Assembly: GCA_019429385.1 (NCBI GenBank)
Contig: JAHYIS010000021.1
Span: forward strand, 1-43,520
DNA: 43,520 bases
Source: ANME-2 cluster archaeon
GTDB taxonomy: Archaea > Halobacteriota > Methanosarcinia > Methanosarcinales > Methanocomedenaceae
Reading direction: 5' to 3'
The first letter of the stretch is position 1, and every line of letters starts with the position of its first letter. The notes under the pieces were generated by a model. The model was not told the DNA's origin. It saw nothing but the letters and a program-made list of their open reading frames with translations, and did no database searches. The position numbers were made by a program, and so were the translations under genes. Positions 1 through 8,332 of this stretch are shown here, piece by piece.

Positions 1-197
1 TGGTACATACATCATGTACGAAATACCATGCATGGAAGGATATAGGGCTATCGGCTGACATGGTCAGGGAAACATGCAGGCTTTACTTCAAAGCCACAGA
101 GTCCCTTTTTTTCGAATTATTCCCTGATGCGAAAATGGTCAAAGAGACCTTGATACCGAATGGGGATGATGTCTGCAGGATACGGTTCAAAAGGTAG
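1..197 (+). CDS. ATC hydrolase-like protein, C-terminal part (5' end outside window)
   Basis: An open frame enters from the left edge (first full codon at base 3) and stops with TAG at 195-197, giving 64 residues. The pattern of Cys residues, KDIGLSADMV, a second Cys, and an ending GDDVCRIRFKR resembles the C-terminus of the L-2-amino-thiazoline-4-carboxylic acid hydrolase family, which usually ends with a 'GD..C.F..' segment. Family members in archaea mostly have no known substrate. The next gene starts 4 bases after the stop, so the two are probably co-transcribed. The match is from memory of the family pattern, and the missing N-terminus prevents a firm call. Confidence 0.5.
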   Translation, partial: VHTSCTKYHAWKDIGLSADMVRETCRLYFKATESLFFELFPDAKMVKETLIPNGDDVCRIRFKR

Positions 198-201
198 GTA
201 C

Positions 202-666
202 ATGAGCAGGATAACACCGGTCATGACAGGAACAGCCATAGGATTGCTGGCCGTGGCAGCACAGTGGTTATTTACCTGGTCAAGCCCCCAGGCTTATGGT
301 ATCTGTGTAGCATGTCATAGCCGAGATATGCTGGGGTGGATAGTAAACAATCTTGTATCTTCAACTGTTATAGAAGTAACAAGTGCAGGAGCATTTACCC
401 CATTGTTAACTGTGGTAGGCATTATGGTCGGGGCGCACCTGGCTGCCCGCAGGCATTCTGTCCGGCCAAAAAGTGGAATTAATAGCAATACCAGGATGTT
501 CCTGCTGGGATTTCTGGTTATGACCTTTGCCCTCCTGCTTGCCGCATGCCCCATCCGCCTGCTGCTCAGGATAGCATATGGCGACCCACTGGCATTGTTC
601 GGCGGTTTGTGGATGGTTGCCGGCGTTATGGGAGGGATTGCAATTCTCAGGAGGTGGGGTTCATAG
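202..666 (+). CDS. YedE/YeeE-type sulfur transporter, N-terminal half protein
   Basis: A 155-residue hydrophobic protein with several predicted membrane helices. It contains GICVACHSRDMLGW, which I take as the conserved cysteine segment of the archaeal YedE/YeeE family rather than a haem site. YedE/YeeE proteins are proposed to move sulfur species such as thiosulfate, or selenium in some lineages. I chose ATG 202 over the upstream ATG at 160 because a GGTAGGT Shine-Dalgarno sits just before it and the upstream residues overlap the preceding gene. The protein covers only half of a usual single-chain YedE, and the following gene supplies the other half, so the two probably work as a heteromer. 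Confidence 0.7.
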   Translation: MSRITPVMTGTAIGLLAVAAQWLFTWSSPQAYGICVACHSRDMLGWIVNNLVSSTVIEVTSAGAFTPLLTVVGIMVGAHLAARRHSVRPKSGINSNTRMFLLGFLVMTFALLLAACPIRLLLRIAYGDPLALFGGLWMVAGVMGGIAILRRWGS

Positions 667-671
667 ACGTA

Positions 672-1178
672 ATGATCTCTGCCGGAACATTCATTGTCGG
701 GATGGTTATCGGTTATATGGGACAACGCTCGGGTTTTTGCACCATTGGAGGGATAAGGGACTTCACCCTTATGCGGGATACGCGTCTGTTGAAAGGAGTT
801 ATTGCCGTTATCGTGGCTGCATTTGGAGGTTTCTTGCTGTTGCACCTGGCTGCTTTGGGAGGTGCGCAGGATTTTTTGGCCTTTAGGGGAGGGTTGAGCG
901 GGAACATTGAAACTCTGTATAATCCATGTACTGACCTTTCAGGAAATAGCGATACTGGCAGCAGTAAAACAGTGTATGGAATTGTGTTCCTTACAATAAT
1001 AGGCGGGGCTGGTGTTGGATTGTTCTCTGTCATGGCCGACGGATGTCCCTTCAGGCAGCATATCAGAGCATCGGAAGGTGATATGGGTTCACTTGTATTT
1101 ATTGCAGGATTCTATGTAGCAGCTCTTACCTTTGGGTTCATAGTAAAGCCAATCATTTCTGTACTATTTGGGATATAA
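672..1178 (+). CDS. YedE/YeeE-type sulfur transporter, C-terminal half protein
   Basis: A 168-residue membrane protein carrying the typical YeeE motif GYMGQRSGFCTIGGIRD near the start and a second conserved segment, GCPFRQHIRASEGD, near residue 120. Both Cys-containing motifs are expected to lie in the transport path of this family. The gene follows the N-terminal half protein almost without gap. The start is uncertain: AGGAGG lies about 17 bases before ATG 672, and a GTG at 654 lies immediately after the Shine-Dalgarno. Gene context (DUF3343 next) supports a role in sulfur or selenium supply to the cell. Confidence 0.72.
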   Translation: MISAGTFIVGMVIGYMGQRSGFCTIGGIRDFTLMRDTRLLKGVIAVIVAAFGGFLLLHLAALGGAQDFLAFRGGLSGNIETLYNPCTDLSGNSDTGSSKTVYGIVFLTIIGGAGVGLFSVMADGCPFRQHIRASEGDMGSLVFIAGFYVAALTFGFIVKPIISVLFGI

Positions 1179-1191
1179 CCAGGAAATAGCT

Positions 1192-1716
1192 ATGAAAAAG
1201 AACAGCAGACCACAAACCAGTGCGATACTATTATTTGAACACTCACGAAGTGCAATACGTGCTGAATATATCCTGAAAAAGCACGGGTTTGAGGTGATCC
1301 TGACCACACCACCTCCCGATATCCGGAAAGGATGCGACCTGTCAGTAATGGTAGACGCCGGACAGCAGATAGACGCCATGAGACTGCTGGATAGAGAATG
1401 TATATCCTATATTGACCTGGTAGCTTTCACGGGAGGGCAAAAACCCGTCGAACTGAGCACACAAAAAGAGATTGACGGTTTTATCATGGTAAAATCTGGC
1501 AACATGAAGCTGACATTCTCAAGAACAAGTGGTGTTATCGTGAACATTTCGGGAGGGGGATGCCCGGATATACCCTCAATTTCAAAGCAACTGATAAACA
1601 CCAACCTGGCCACTGCCGTCAGACCACTTGACATCGGATATTCCATGTGTGCTTATCTTCTGGACCGTGCAATGTTTGAAGCAAAAAGAAGTTTTATGGA
1701 GCAAAGCACATGCTGA
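1192..1716 (+). CDS. DUF3343-containing putative S/Se carrier-like protein
   Basis: A soluble protein of about 174 residues. The N-terminal 75 residues (SAILLFEHSRSAIRAEYILK, later TTPPPDIRKGCD) match the DUF3343 pattern, a small domain often found beside YedE, YedF and selenium genes and proposed to act as a sulfur or selenium carrier. The remaining about 100 residues, including ISGGGCPDIP, are not recognised. ATG 1192 is chosen because CAGGAAA lies just upstream; the longer frame from 1168 would overlap the YeeE stop. The gene overlaps the next one by 7 bases, so the four genes from 202 to 2582 probably form one transcription unit. Confidence 0.65.
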   Translation: MKKNSRPQTSAILLFEHSRSAIRAEYILKKHGFEVILTTPPPDIRKGCDLSVMVDAGQQIDAMRLLDRECISYIDLVAFTGGQKPVELSTQKEIDGFIMVKSGNMKLTFSRTSGVIVNISGGGCPDIPSISKQLINTNLATAVRPLDIGYSMCAYLLDRAMFEAKRSFMEQSTC

Positions 1717-2582
1717 TAGTTACAGGTACGTATCCTGACATCGATGGCGGAATTATCAGGGGCAATGGCGAGATTATCGATGGTACGCTGGTTATTCGGG
1801 GAAAACATATTGAAGTATGTGCCGGTACACCAGCAATGGTAGCAGCTGCCATATCGGCCTGTTCAGGACCTGGTATTGACCCGCCCTATTGCATCCTTGC
1901 AGGTGATACAGGCAGAGAAGATGGCAGCATAAACCTTTACACATATCTGAGGGATGAACTATTATCCCTTAAACCTGAAGTTATCACCATGCATTATATG
2001 GCACCACGTATTGAAGGAATGGTGGATTTCGGTTTTGCTCTCGAAGATAGTGCCCAAAAACCAATACTGATAGCAGATGCCGGAGCTATGTACGGGGCAA
2101 AAATATCAGGACTTGGACATATATTTGACCTGTTCACTCCGGACAGGGGAGAACTGGCATTCCTGGCGGATGAGCATGCTGCTCATCCCATGTTCGTCAA
2201 TGAGAACCTTTACGATTATGGAGATGACCGTTTACCTGAACTGATAAAAAAAACATTCGACAATGGCTTATCACCCGGTACTATGCTGGTAAAGGGCAGT
2301 ACAGATTATATCGTTCGAAATGGCACTATTATCCGGAAAGTAGACTCGCCGGATATCCCTGCCATGGAAGCAGTCGGGGGTACCGGTGATACCCTGACAG
2401 GTATTGTATCAGCACTGGTATATCAGGGAGAACCGTTAGAGAATGCGTGCTATCTGGCTGCCAGGACCAATAGACTGGCCGGACAGTATGCTGATGTCAG
2501 GCCTGATTCATCAATAGTAAGCTTGATTGAAAAGATCCCTCAGGCCATGAAAGCAGTTATGGAAGGAATGGACATTGAATAG
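1710..2582 (+). CDS. NAD(P)HX dehydratase / carbohydrate-kinase-like protein (NNRD fold)
   Basis: A 290-residue protein with a ribokinase-like C-terminal signature, VGGTGDTLTGIVSAL near residue 222, equivalent to the GTGD nucleotide-binding and catalytic-Asp segment of NAD(P)H-hydrate dehydratases (YjeF C-terminal domain). LLVKGSTDYIV-like and ILIADAGAMYG segments fit the same fold. No YjeF epimerase domain is present. It is translationally coupled to the DUF3343 gene (7-base overlap). In a sulfur-module setting the enzyme may act on a substrate other than damaged NAD(P)H; that is inference. The fold call is firmer than the substrate call. Confidence 0.62.
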   Translation: MLIVTGTYPDIDGGIIRGNGEIIDGTLVIRGKHIEVCAGTPAMVAAAISACSGPGIDPPYCILAGDTGREDGSINLYTYLRDELLSLKPEVITMHYMAPRIEGMVDFGFALEDSAQKPILIADAGAMYGAKISGLGHIFDLFTPDRGELAFLADEHAAHPMFVNENLYDYGDDRLPELIKKTFDNGLSPGTMLVKGSTDYIVRNGTIIRKVDSPDIPAMEAVGGTGDTLTGIVSALVYQGEPLENACYLAARTNRLAGQYADVRPDSSIVSLIEKIPQAMKAVMEGMDIE

Positions 2583-3579
2583 AATACTACTGGTGTGTCT
2601 CTTAGTATACCTGGGTCTTGTCGGGACGGTTTTGGCCGGATACCAGACTGAACAGCTGACCAACGATCCGGTTCCCGATTCAAAACCTGACTGGAGTCCT
2701 GACGGTGGTAAGATAGCTTTCCAGTCAGACAGGGGTGAAAGTGCTGATATCTGGATCATGGGTGCTGAGGGGGGTAATCTGACACAACTGACCACCGACC
2801 GTTCATTGGACCTGTATGCATCCTTCAGTCCGGACAGCAACAGCATTGTTTTTTATTCTGACAGGACCGGGAATTCTGAAATATGGGCAATAGAGGTAGA
2901 TGGAACCAATGAACGGCAGATTACCGATGATCCGGCATGGGATGGAAATCCGGCATGGGGGCCCGACGGCAGGATCGCTTTTTCCTCGACCCGGTCAGGT
3001 TCAATGAAACTTTGGATAATGGACCCAGATGGGGCCAACCAGATACAGCTTTCCACAGGCGACGGTGATGATGATGTTGCGGCATGGAGCCCCGATGGCA
3101 GGTATATCGTCTTTGAATCCACACGGTCAGGCGACCAGCAGCTATGGAAACTGGAAATTGATACGGGAGAATATACCCGGTTGACCTATGATGCACATTA
3201 TGAACGGTCCTATCCGGATAATTTCTGCCCCAACCAGATGTCTGCATCATGGAGTCCGGACGGGACTACAATAGCATACCACGCATATACCCGGGGAAGC
3301 GGTGATATCTGGATAATGGATGCAGATGGTTCCAATCAGACCGTAATGTTATCTGGCAACGCGAATATTGATTATTATTCCCCTGCATGGAGTCCGGACG
3401 GTACAAAGATAGCATTCCAGGACAAGGTAATTGACAGGGACAGCGACCGATATATGGGGTCTGACATTTGGTTATTGCATTTGAACGGGAAGAGAAGTAT
3501 CCCGGCATCCAACCTGGTAATGTCCGGTCTTGCATTATTCATATCTTTTCTTTTGATGAGCAGGCGAAGAATTCCCTAG
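2575..3579 (+). CDS. TolB-like beta-propeller surface protein with C-terminal membrane anchor
   Basis: A 334-residue protein. It has an N-terminal signal-like hydrophobic stretch (ILLVCLLVYLGLVGTVLAG), then six or so PD40/WD40-like repeats of the form 'WSPDG..IAFQSDR.G..DIWIM..DG.N..QLT', and a final hydrophobic segment followed by SRRRIP. This fits an exported beta-propeller held in the membrane by its C-terminus. TTG 2575 is the only start that keeps the signal peptide, and it overlaps the previous stop by 8 bases. A close homologue lies at 5284. TolB-like propellers usually bind protein or glycan partners; no partner is shown here. It ends 4 bases inside the convergent glycosyltransferase. 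Confidence 0.8.
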   Translation: MNRILLVCLLVYLGLVGTVLAGYQTEQLTNDPVPDSKPDWSPDGGKIAFQSDRGESADIWIMGAEGGNLTQLTTDRSLDLYASFSPDSNSIVFYSDRTGNSEIWAIEVDGTNERQITDDPAWDGNPAWGPDGRIAFSSTRSGSMKLWIMDPDGANQIQLSTGDGDDDVAAWSPDGRYIVFESTRSGDQQLWKLEIDTGEYTRLTYDAHYERSYPDNFCPNQMSASWSPDGTTIAYHAYTRGSGDIWIMDADGSNQTVMLSGNANIDYYSPAWSPDGTKIAFQDKVIDRDSDRYMGSDIWLLHLNGKRSIPASNLVMSGLALFISFLLMSRRRIP

Positions 3580-5147
3580 GTTCGCTCGAAAATAATAATA
3601 TCCACTTCTCCGCGATATTCATCACTGGTCAATGCAACCAATCCAAACGTAATGGTTCTTTGCCGTGCAGTTTCAGTGCGCTTGAAACTCGCTACGGGTT
3701 TATAGCTGGTTCTTCCGTCAAGCACATTTTTGAAAAACAGTGACTCAACCGGATAGGTATCAGGGGAGTCAAGATATCGCTCGTAGTCCCACGAGGATAG
3801 GATAATGTAATCATACCCCGGGTTTTCCAGAAGAGCTGCATCTGTGGGAAGAAATGAAACATCAATAAATCCATCAGGTACATAGACAAAAAGGGTGGTG
3901 GCAATCTTTGCATTTACGGGAACATTATTGGTAAGCCACTCTGCAGCATAGTATCGATTATCATTCGCACTGCTTATAATACCCGAAGCTGCGTAGGTGA
4001 AAATGAGCAGGACAATGACGCTTCCTAGTATTCGCTTCAGATGAATGTTCGGTAATGCGTTCAACAGGGCAGCAAATCCATATCCTGATACGATCATGGC
4101 CGCAGGGGTCATTATCATCATCTGGTTGCCCATTTTGACCTTTATCATGAACCCAAAGACCAGCACGGTCAGAACTATCCAGCCTGTGATACAATACCAG
4201 GCAAATCTCTCTGACCTATCCGGTGTTCTCCTCAACCTTGAAATGAGCAAACCTATTCCGGCCAAGAACAGAATAAGGATAAGACCATATCCGTTCTTGC
4301 CCCAGATATTGGCTGCATCCCAGAGTCCGGTTATGGTCTGTACATGCACGAACCAGGTAAAATGTTCAAAACCCGGGTGCCCTGTTGTATAATGTCCCAG
4401 CTCACCCAGAGAGCCTTGTATGAATTCCCGAAATGATAATACTGAAAAGGGTGTGCCAATGACAAACGCGCCTGCATAGAGTACGATGGATTTGCTGATA
4501 GTCTCAAGTCGTTCTTTGACAGGTTCGGTTTGATCTGACAGGAAATACCATGCCGGCAGGAAAAAGAGCATCATCCCCGCGGGATATTTCGTGGAAACAG
4601 CCAGGCCGGCAGAAACCATCGAAATGAAATAATCTCTCCTGTCATTCTCTCTCAAATACCTGACAAAGAAGTACAGCGACAGGGTAAGGAAAAATACCAT
4701 CATAGGGTCTTCTTTTGCCAGGGAAGAGAACCACAGGTAATATGGATTTATTGACATGAAAAGTGCGGCGTAGAGCCCCACCTTCCTGCCGCATATCTGA
4801 TTAGCGGTAAGGTAGGTCAAAAACACCACTCCTACGGTCAGGAGGATGGTCATTAACCGCGCAATCCTGATATATTCCACAAACGACAATGGTCCCAGAA
4901 TGCCTGAAGTAACTGAAAAGACAACATACATTGAATTATAGAACAGGCTTGGCTCGTCGAAAAAGTGCGGGTTCATGTCACCTGTCTGCATCATTTGAAC
5001 AGGTATATGGACAAGAGTTGGTTCAATGATATGAAAGGCGCCAAGCCCGTTCATTCCTATGGTATCAGTGACCAGTCCCCAGTTTAATGTATACCATTGC
5101 AGAACAAAGGATAATACCAGGATCAACGATAATTGGATATGGTGCAT
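3576..5147 (-). CDS. GT39/PMT-type membrane glycosyltransferase
   Basis: A polytopic membrane protein of about 523 residues. The first loop after the first helix contains DEPSLFYNS, matching the position of the acidic motif that binds lipid-linked sugar in PMT_2/ArnT-like (GT39/GT83) transferases. An AKEDPMM segment in a later loop is also typical of this group. Many hydrophobic helices follow, then a soluble C-terminal domain of about 130 residues facing outside. I use ATG 5147; an upstream ATG at 5189 would add 14 polar residues. The gene sits between two TolB-like propeller genes, suggesting that surface proteins are its acceptors. Donor and acceptor are unknown. Confidence 0.72.
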   Translation of the reverse strand: MHHIQLSLILVLSFVLQWYTLNWGLVTDTIGMNGLGAFHIIEPTLVHIPVQMMQTGDMNPHFFDEPSLFYNSMYVVFSVTSGILGPLSFVEYIRIARLMTILLTVGVVFLTYLTANQICGRKVGLYAALFMSINPYYLWFSSLAKEDPMMVFFLTLSLYFFVRYLRENDRRDYFISMVSAGLAVSTKYPAGMMLFFLPAWYFLSDQTEPVKERLETISKSIVLYAGAFVIGTPFSVLSFREFIQGSLGELGHYTTGHPGFEHFTWFVHVQTITGLWDAANIWGKNGYGLILILFLAGIGLLISRLRRTPDRSERFAWYCITGWIVLTVLVFGFMIKVKMGNQMMIMTPAAMIVSGYGFAALLNALPNIHLKRILGSVIVLLIFTYAASGIISSANDNRYYAAEWLTNNVPVNAKIATTLFVYVPDGFIDVSFLPTDAALLENPGYDYIILSSWDYERYLDSPDTYPVESLFFKNVLDGRTSYKPVASFKRTETARQRTITFGLVALTSDEYRGEVDIIIFERT

Positions 5148-5234
5148 TTTGATCGCACGCAATTTCACTTTTCCTGCATCCACCTGCATAAATATTTAAA
5201 TGGAGTCAAATATAATATAAATGTTGTTGATACG

Positions 5235-5255
5235 ATACTATACAGAGTATAGTAT
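5235..5255. promoter_or_regulatory. Perfect 9-bp inverted repeat in a divergent promoter region
   Basis: ATACTATAC, a 3-base spacer (AGA), then GTATAGTAT. It lies between the divergent glycosyltransferase and propeller genes and merges with a TATA-like AGTATAAAT on the right arm. This could be an operator placed on the promoter of the propeller gene. The sequence is A+T rich, so chance symmetry is possible. Confidence 0.45.
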
Positions 5256-5283
5256 AAATCAGATAATATAATTGAGAAGGTAC

Positions 5284-6297
5284 ATGAGAACATTGTGGAT
5301 TTCCAATATAACACGTATGGTCGCGATTGTATCAATATTCTTAATACTCTCAATATTCGCCATTTTAAGCGTCAATATAGTATCCGGTACTGGCATCGCT
5401 TCTGCAGCATCCGATGGTGCGCTCAGGATCACTTTTACCGATAGTTTTGAGCGGGCACCCAGTTTCAGTCCTGACGGGCAATATATTGCCTTTGAATCTA
5501 CACTGGGTGAAAATGCAGACATCTGGATAGTCAATATCACTTCCCTTGAAACCACCCGGCTTACCACTCACCCTGCAGAAGATTCCCTGCCAAAAGGGTG
5601 GAGCCCTGATGGCAGGACCATCACGTTCACGTCAAAGCGTTCAGGCAACATGGATATCTGGAAAATAGATGTCGATGGCACCAATCTCACCCAGCTGACC
5701 ACCAATCCGACATATGATTTTTATTCCTCGTTCAGCCCCGACGGTACAAAGATAGTGTTCACATCAGACCAGTCAGGAAATTCAGATATCTGGGTAATTG
5801 ATGCTGACGGTTCGAACCGGACACAGGTCACTACATCCACAGCCGAGGATATGATCCCATCCTGGGCGCCGGATAGCAGAAGAATCCTGTTCCGCTCCCT
5901 GCGCACCGGAAACGGTGATGTATGGATGGTCGATTATGACGGGACCAATCTCACGCAGATAACAGACCATCCTGCTGAGGATTGGGGTGCATCGTTCAGT
6001 CATGATGGAAAATATATTACCTTCGATTCTGAGCGCTCTGGCAACATGGAAATATGGATAATGGATGCCGATGGTGGTAACCTCAGGCAGGTGACCCATT
6101 ATAATGGTATCGATATGTGTAATATCTGGAGCCCAGATAACAGGACAATAGCATTCTGGTCAGACAGATCTGGTAGCGGTGACATATTTATCATGGATAC
6201 GACCACGTCAACGCAATCCTATGACGCTATTGTGGCTGGCCTGCTTCTGGTGGCGATCCTGGGATTCCTGTTCTATCTGGGCAGGAAAAAACGATAA
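5284..6297 (+). CDS. TolB-like beta-propeller surface protein with C-terminal membrane anchor (second copy)
   Basis: A 337-residue protein with an N-terminal membrane or signal segment (MVAIVSIFLILSIFAIL), about six PD40-like repeats with 'SPDG..I.F.S.RSGN.DIWI.D.DG.NLTQ.T', and a C-terminal hydrophobic helix ended by GRKKR. It has the same architecture as the gene at 2575, with recognisable repeat identity. ATG 5284 is preferred over TTG 5272 because GAGAAGG sits directly upstream. The 3' end overlaps the convergent ccmF gene by 71 bases, so the two ends are constrained in both frames. It is probably exposed at the cell surface; its ligand is unknown. Confidence 0.8.
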   Translation: MRTLWISNITRMVAIVSIFLILSIFAILSVNIVSGTGIASAASDGALRITFTDSFERAPSFSPDGQYIAFESTLGENADIWIVNITSLETTRLTTHPAEDSLPKGWSPDGRTITFTSKRSGNMDIWKIDVDGTNLTQLTTNPTYDFYSSFSPDGTKIVFTSDQSGNSDIWVIDADGSNRTQVTTSTAEDMIPSWAPDSRRILFRSLRTGNGDVWMVDYDGTNLTQITDHPAEDWGASFSHDGKYITFDSERSGNMEIWIMDADGGNLRQVTHYNGIDMCNIWSPDNRTIAFWSDRSGSGDIFIMDTTTSTQSYDAIVAGLLLVAILGFLFYLGRKKR

Positions 6298-8185
6298 ATG
6301 CGCCAAGACCAATGGCTGCCATCCCCGCCCATAGCAGATTTATCAACGGGACCACGCTGATGGTAACAGGTATGGTGGGTGCTTCACCTTTTTTCGGGTC
6401 CAATCCATGATATTCTATCTTGATATCATGAACAAGACCCCTGATAATAGATGGCAGGATATACTCTGTTCCACCTGCATCCCGCATATAGGTTGCATCT
6501 TTTGAGCCGATAATCCTGCCATTCTTATGGATATCGAAAGTAGCAGTCTGCAACCAGCTGTCCTTTTCACTTTCGCTCACAATGAAATGAGATACGCTCA
6601 CTGAATATTCGCCAATAGTATGTCTTACCTGCCCTATCTCAGTTATATTGAATTCAAGGACATATTGTTCCTGGAACTGGGTGCTTATCACACCTCCTGT
6701 AAGTGCCAGTATGATCCCGAAATGGATGATATGTATACCGAACTGGCGGGCAGTTATCCCTTTTCCAAGGTCGAGATTTATCCGCCTGAATATGCCATAT
6801 GAAGCAAAAACCAAAGCAGGGACCAGACCCAGGATAGACAGGTGATTCCCAAGACTGCTGAAAAAGGACGTTGCCTGGCCACTTCCTGGCGACATGAACT
6901 GGAAATTCGTGGACGGGACAATAAAGGCCAGAATACCTGATGTTAGTATAATTATCCCCACAGTTTTTTGAAGAACATGCTGTTCCATACTCCTGGAGAG
7001 GCTGCACAGACCCAGCAGAACAAGCAATATTATTACCAGTGGATAGCACCAGAGATTATAAAAATCAGCGGTGATGGTCAGATCAGGTGAGACCAATACG
7101 GGCAGTAACAGGCCGATCAACAATATCAGGGTAAATAGTATGAAAATGGCTGCTGAATATATGAACACGTTGTCGCCTTTTGTATATTTGGCATACTTGG
7201 GTGTTGGCCATTTTTTTATTGAAAGATACAGTATTGCAGCAGTTGACAGGACCAGGGCTCCAATTAACAGGATATTATTAGAGGTTTGGGTAAATTCATG
7301 AACAGACCCCCACAGCCCACTTCTGGTAATGAACGTCGCGAGGATGACCACGATAAAAGACGCTGACGTAAGGGGTGGCAGCAGCCTGTCAAACAGGGGA
7401 TTCTGCTTCCGGGATGCGGCATGCAGAACAGTAGTTATGATAAACACCGGAATGATAGATGCTGTCTGGACCGGGTCCCATGCCCAGATCCCCCAACCAG
7501 CTTCATAGGTCCAGAGTCCACCGATAAGTCCTACACCTACGGCAAAAAAAAGCCATGACAACCTGAGCCAGGGTAATGAAAACATGATCCAGCGTCGGTC
7601 CTGGTGCCACATGTGGGCAAAGGAGAATGCAAATGGCATGGTAAGGAGTGCGTATGCAATGAAGGTCATGGGTGGATGAATGGTATTCCAGAAATTGAGC
7701 AATACAGGATCAAGTCCGTTACCTTGTGAAATCTCCATCGCCGGGTAGTAATATTTGTGATCGTATATGGATTTAAAAGGCGATGCATTCATTGAAACTA
7801 TCAGGAAGAATATACCAACCAGTACCCCGGTCGTCAATACCTTTTTCATGAATTCATCATCGGTTCGATATTTCCTTGCAGTCAACAGAAGGGATAAAAA
7901 AATAATCCATACCCATAGCAGGAACGTCCCTTCCTGCCCTGACCATACACCGGCTACCCGGTAGATAAATGAAGTTGCAGAGTTACTGTAAAGCCATACA
8001 TAGTAGACCGTAAATTCCCCGGTAATAAAAAAGTATGTTAGCATGCCTACTGCAAGACTCAAAAGAAAAAATACAAGGTATAGAAGCTTTAATGTCAGGT
8101 TTCGTTTCAGCAAGAACATGTCCAGAAGGATTGTTGTTGATACTATCAGACTGGAAATCAGTAGATAATCACCGGATGTGAACAT
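6227..8185 (-). CDS. ccmF: CcmF-type cytochrome c haem lyase subunit
   Basis: A 652-residue polytopic protein. It shows the CcmF signatures in order: WSGQEGTFLLWVW (residues 81-93), LNFWNTIHPPMTFIAYA (about 163-179) and the haem-handling WWD region AGWGIWAWDPVQTAS (about 229-243). Length and motifs agree with CcmF/CcsA-family haem lyases that attach haem to CXXCH motifs of apocytochromes outside the membrane. No other Ccm gene is adjacent, but a thioredoxin-CcdA fusion lies at 37010. The divergent gene at 8333 is a haem-type radical SAM. The 3' end overlaps the propeller gene by 71 bases. The function is well supported; the dispersed layout is typical of archaea. Confidence 0.88.
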   Translation of the reverse strand: MFTSGDYLLISSLIVSTTILLDMFLLKRNLTLKLLYLVFFLLSLAVGMLTYFFITGEFTVYYVWLYSNSATSFIYRVAGVWSGQEGTFLLWVWIIFLSLLLTARKYRTDDEFMKKVLTTGVLVGIFFLIVSMNASPFKSIYDHKYYYPAMEISQGNGLDPVLLNFWNTIHPPMTFIAYALLTMPFAFSFAHMWHQDRRWIMFSLPWLRLSWLFFAVGVGLIGGLWTYEAGWGIWAWDPVQTASIIPVFIITTVLHAASRKQNPLFDRLLPPLTSASFIVVILATFITRSGLWGSVHEFTQTSNNILLIGALVLSTAAILYLSIKKWPTPKYAKYTKGDNVFIYSAAIFILFTLILLIGLLLPVLVSPDLTITADFYNLWCYPLVIILLVLLGLCSLSRSMEQHVLQKTVGIIILTSGILAFIVPSTNFQFMSPGSGQATSFFSSLGNHLSILGLVPALVFASYGIFRRINLDLGKGITARQFGIHIIHFGIILALTGGVISTQFQEQYVLEFNITEIGQVRHTIGEYSVSVSHFIVSESEKDSWLQTATFDIHKNGRIIGSKDATYMRDAGGTEYILPSIIRGLVHDIKIEYHGLDPKKGEAPTIPVTISVVPLINLLWAGMAAIGLGAFIVFSCPDRTGIPGSPPEAGQPQ

Positions 8186-8259
8186 TGTTATTCTATAGCT
8201 CCGTTAAATAATATCCCATATTACTAATAAGATAATGTTATGATATGTTACCTGCAATA

Positions 8260-8299
8260 ATGGATATCCATGGAGAGTAGTATATATAAAAATGGATAT
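8260..8299 (+). promoter_or_regulatory. Promoter with TATA box flanked by ATGGATAT elements
   Basis: A strong archaeal TATA box, TATATATAAA, lies at 8281-8290, about 45 bases before ATG 8333. A perfect 12-base palindrome, ATGGATATCCAT, lies just upstream (8260-8271), and the half-site ATGGATAT recurs just downstream (8292-8299). A regulator binding both could control access to the promoter, perhaps also affecting divergent ccmF. Control by a regulator is inferred from symmetry only. Confidence 0.5.
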
Positions 8300-8332
8300 A
8301 CTATTCATAGCACATCATTTTCTTACAGGACC

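Noticed and set aside
202-666. Cytochrome c based on the CXXCH in GICVACHSRD
   Set aside because: The protein is a hydrophobic YedE half protein and a conserved Cys segment is expected in that family.
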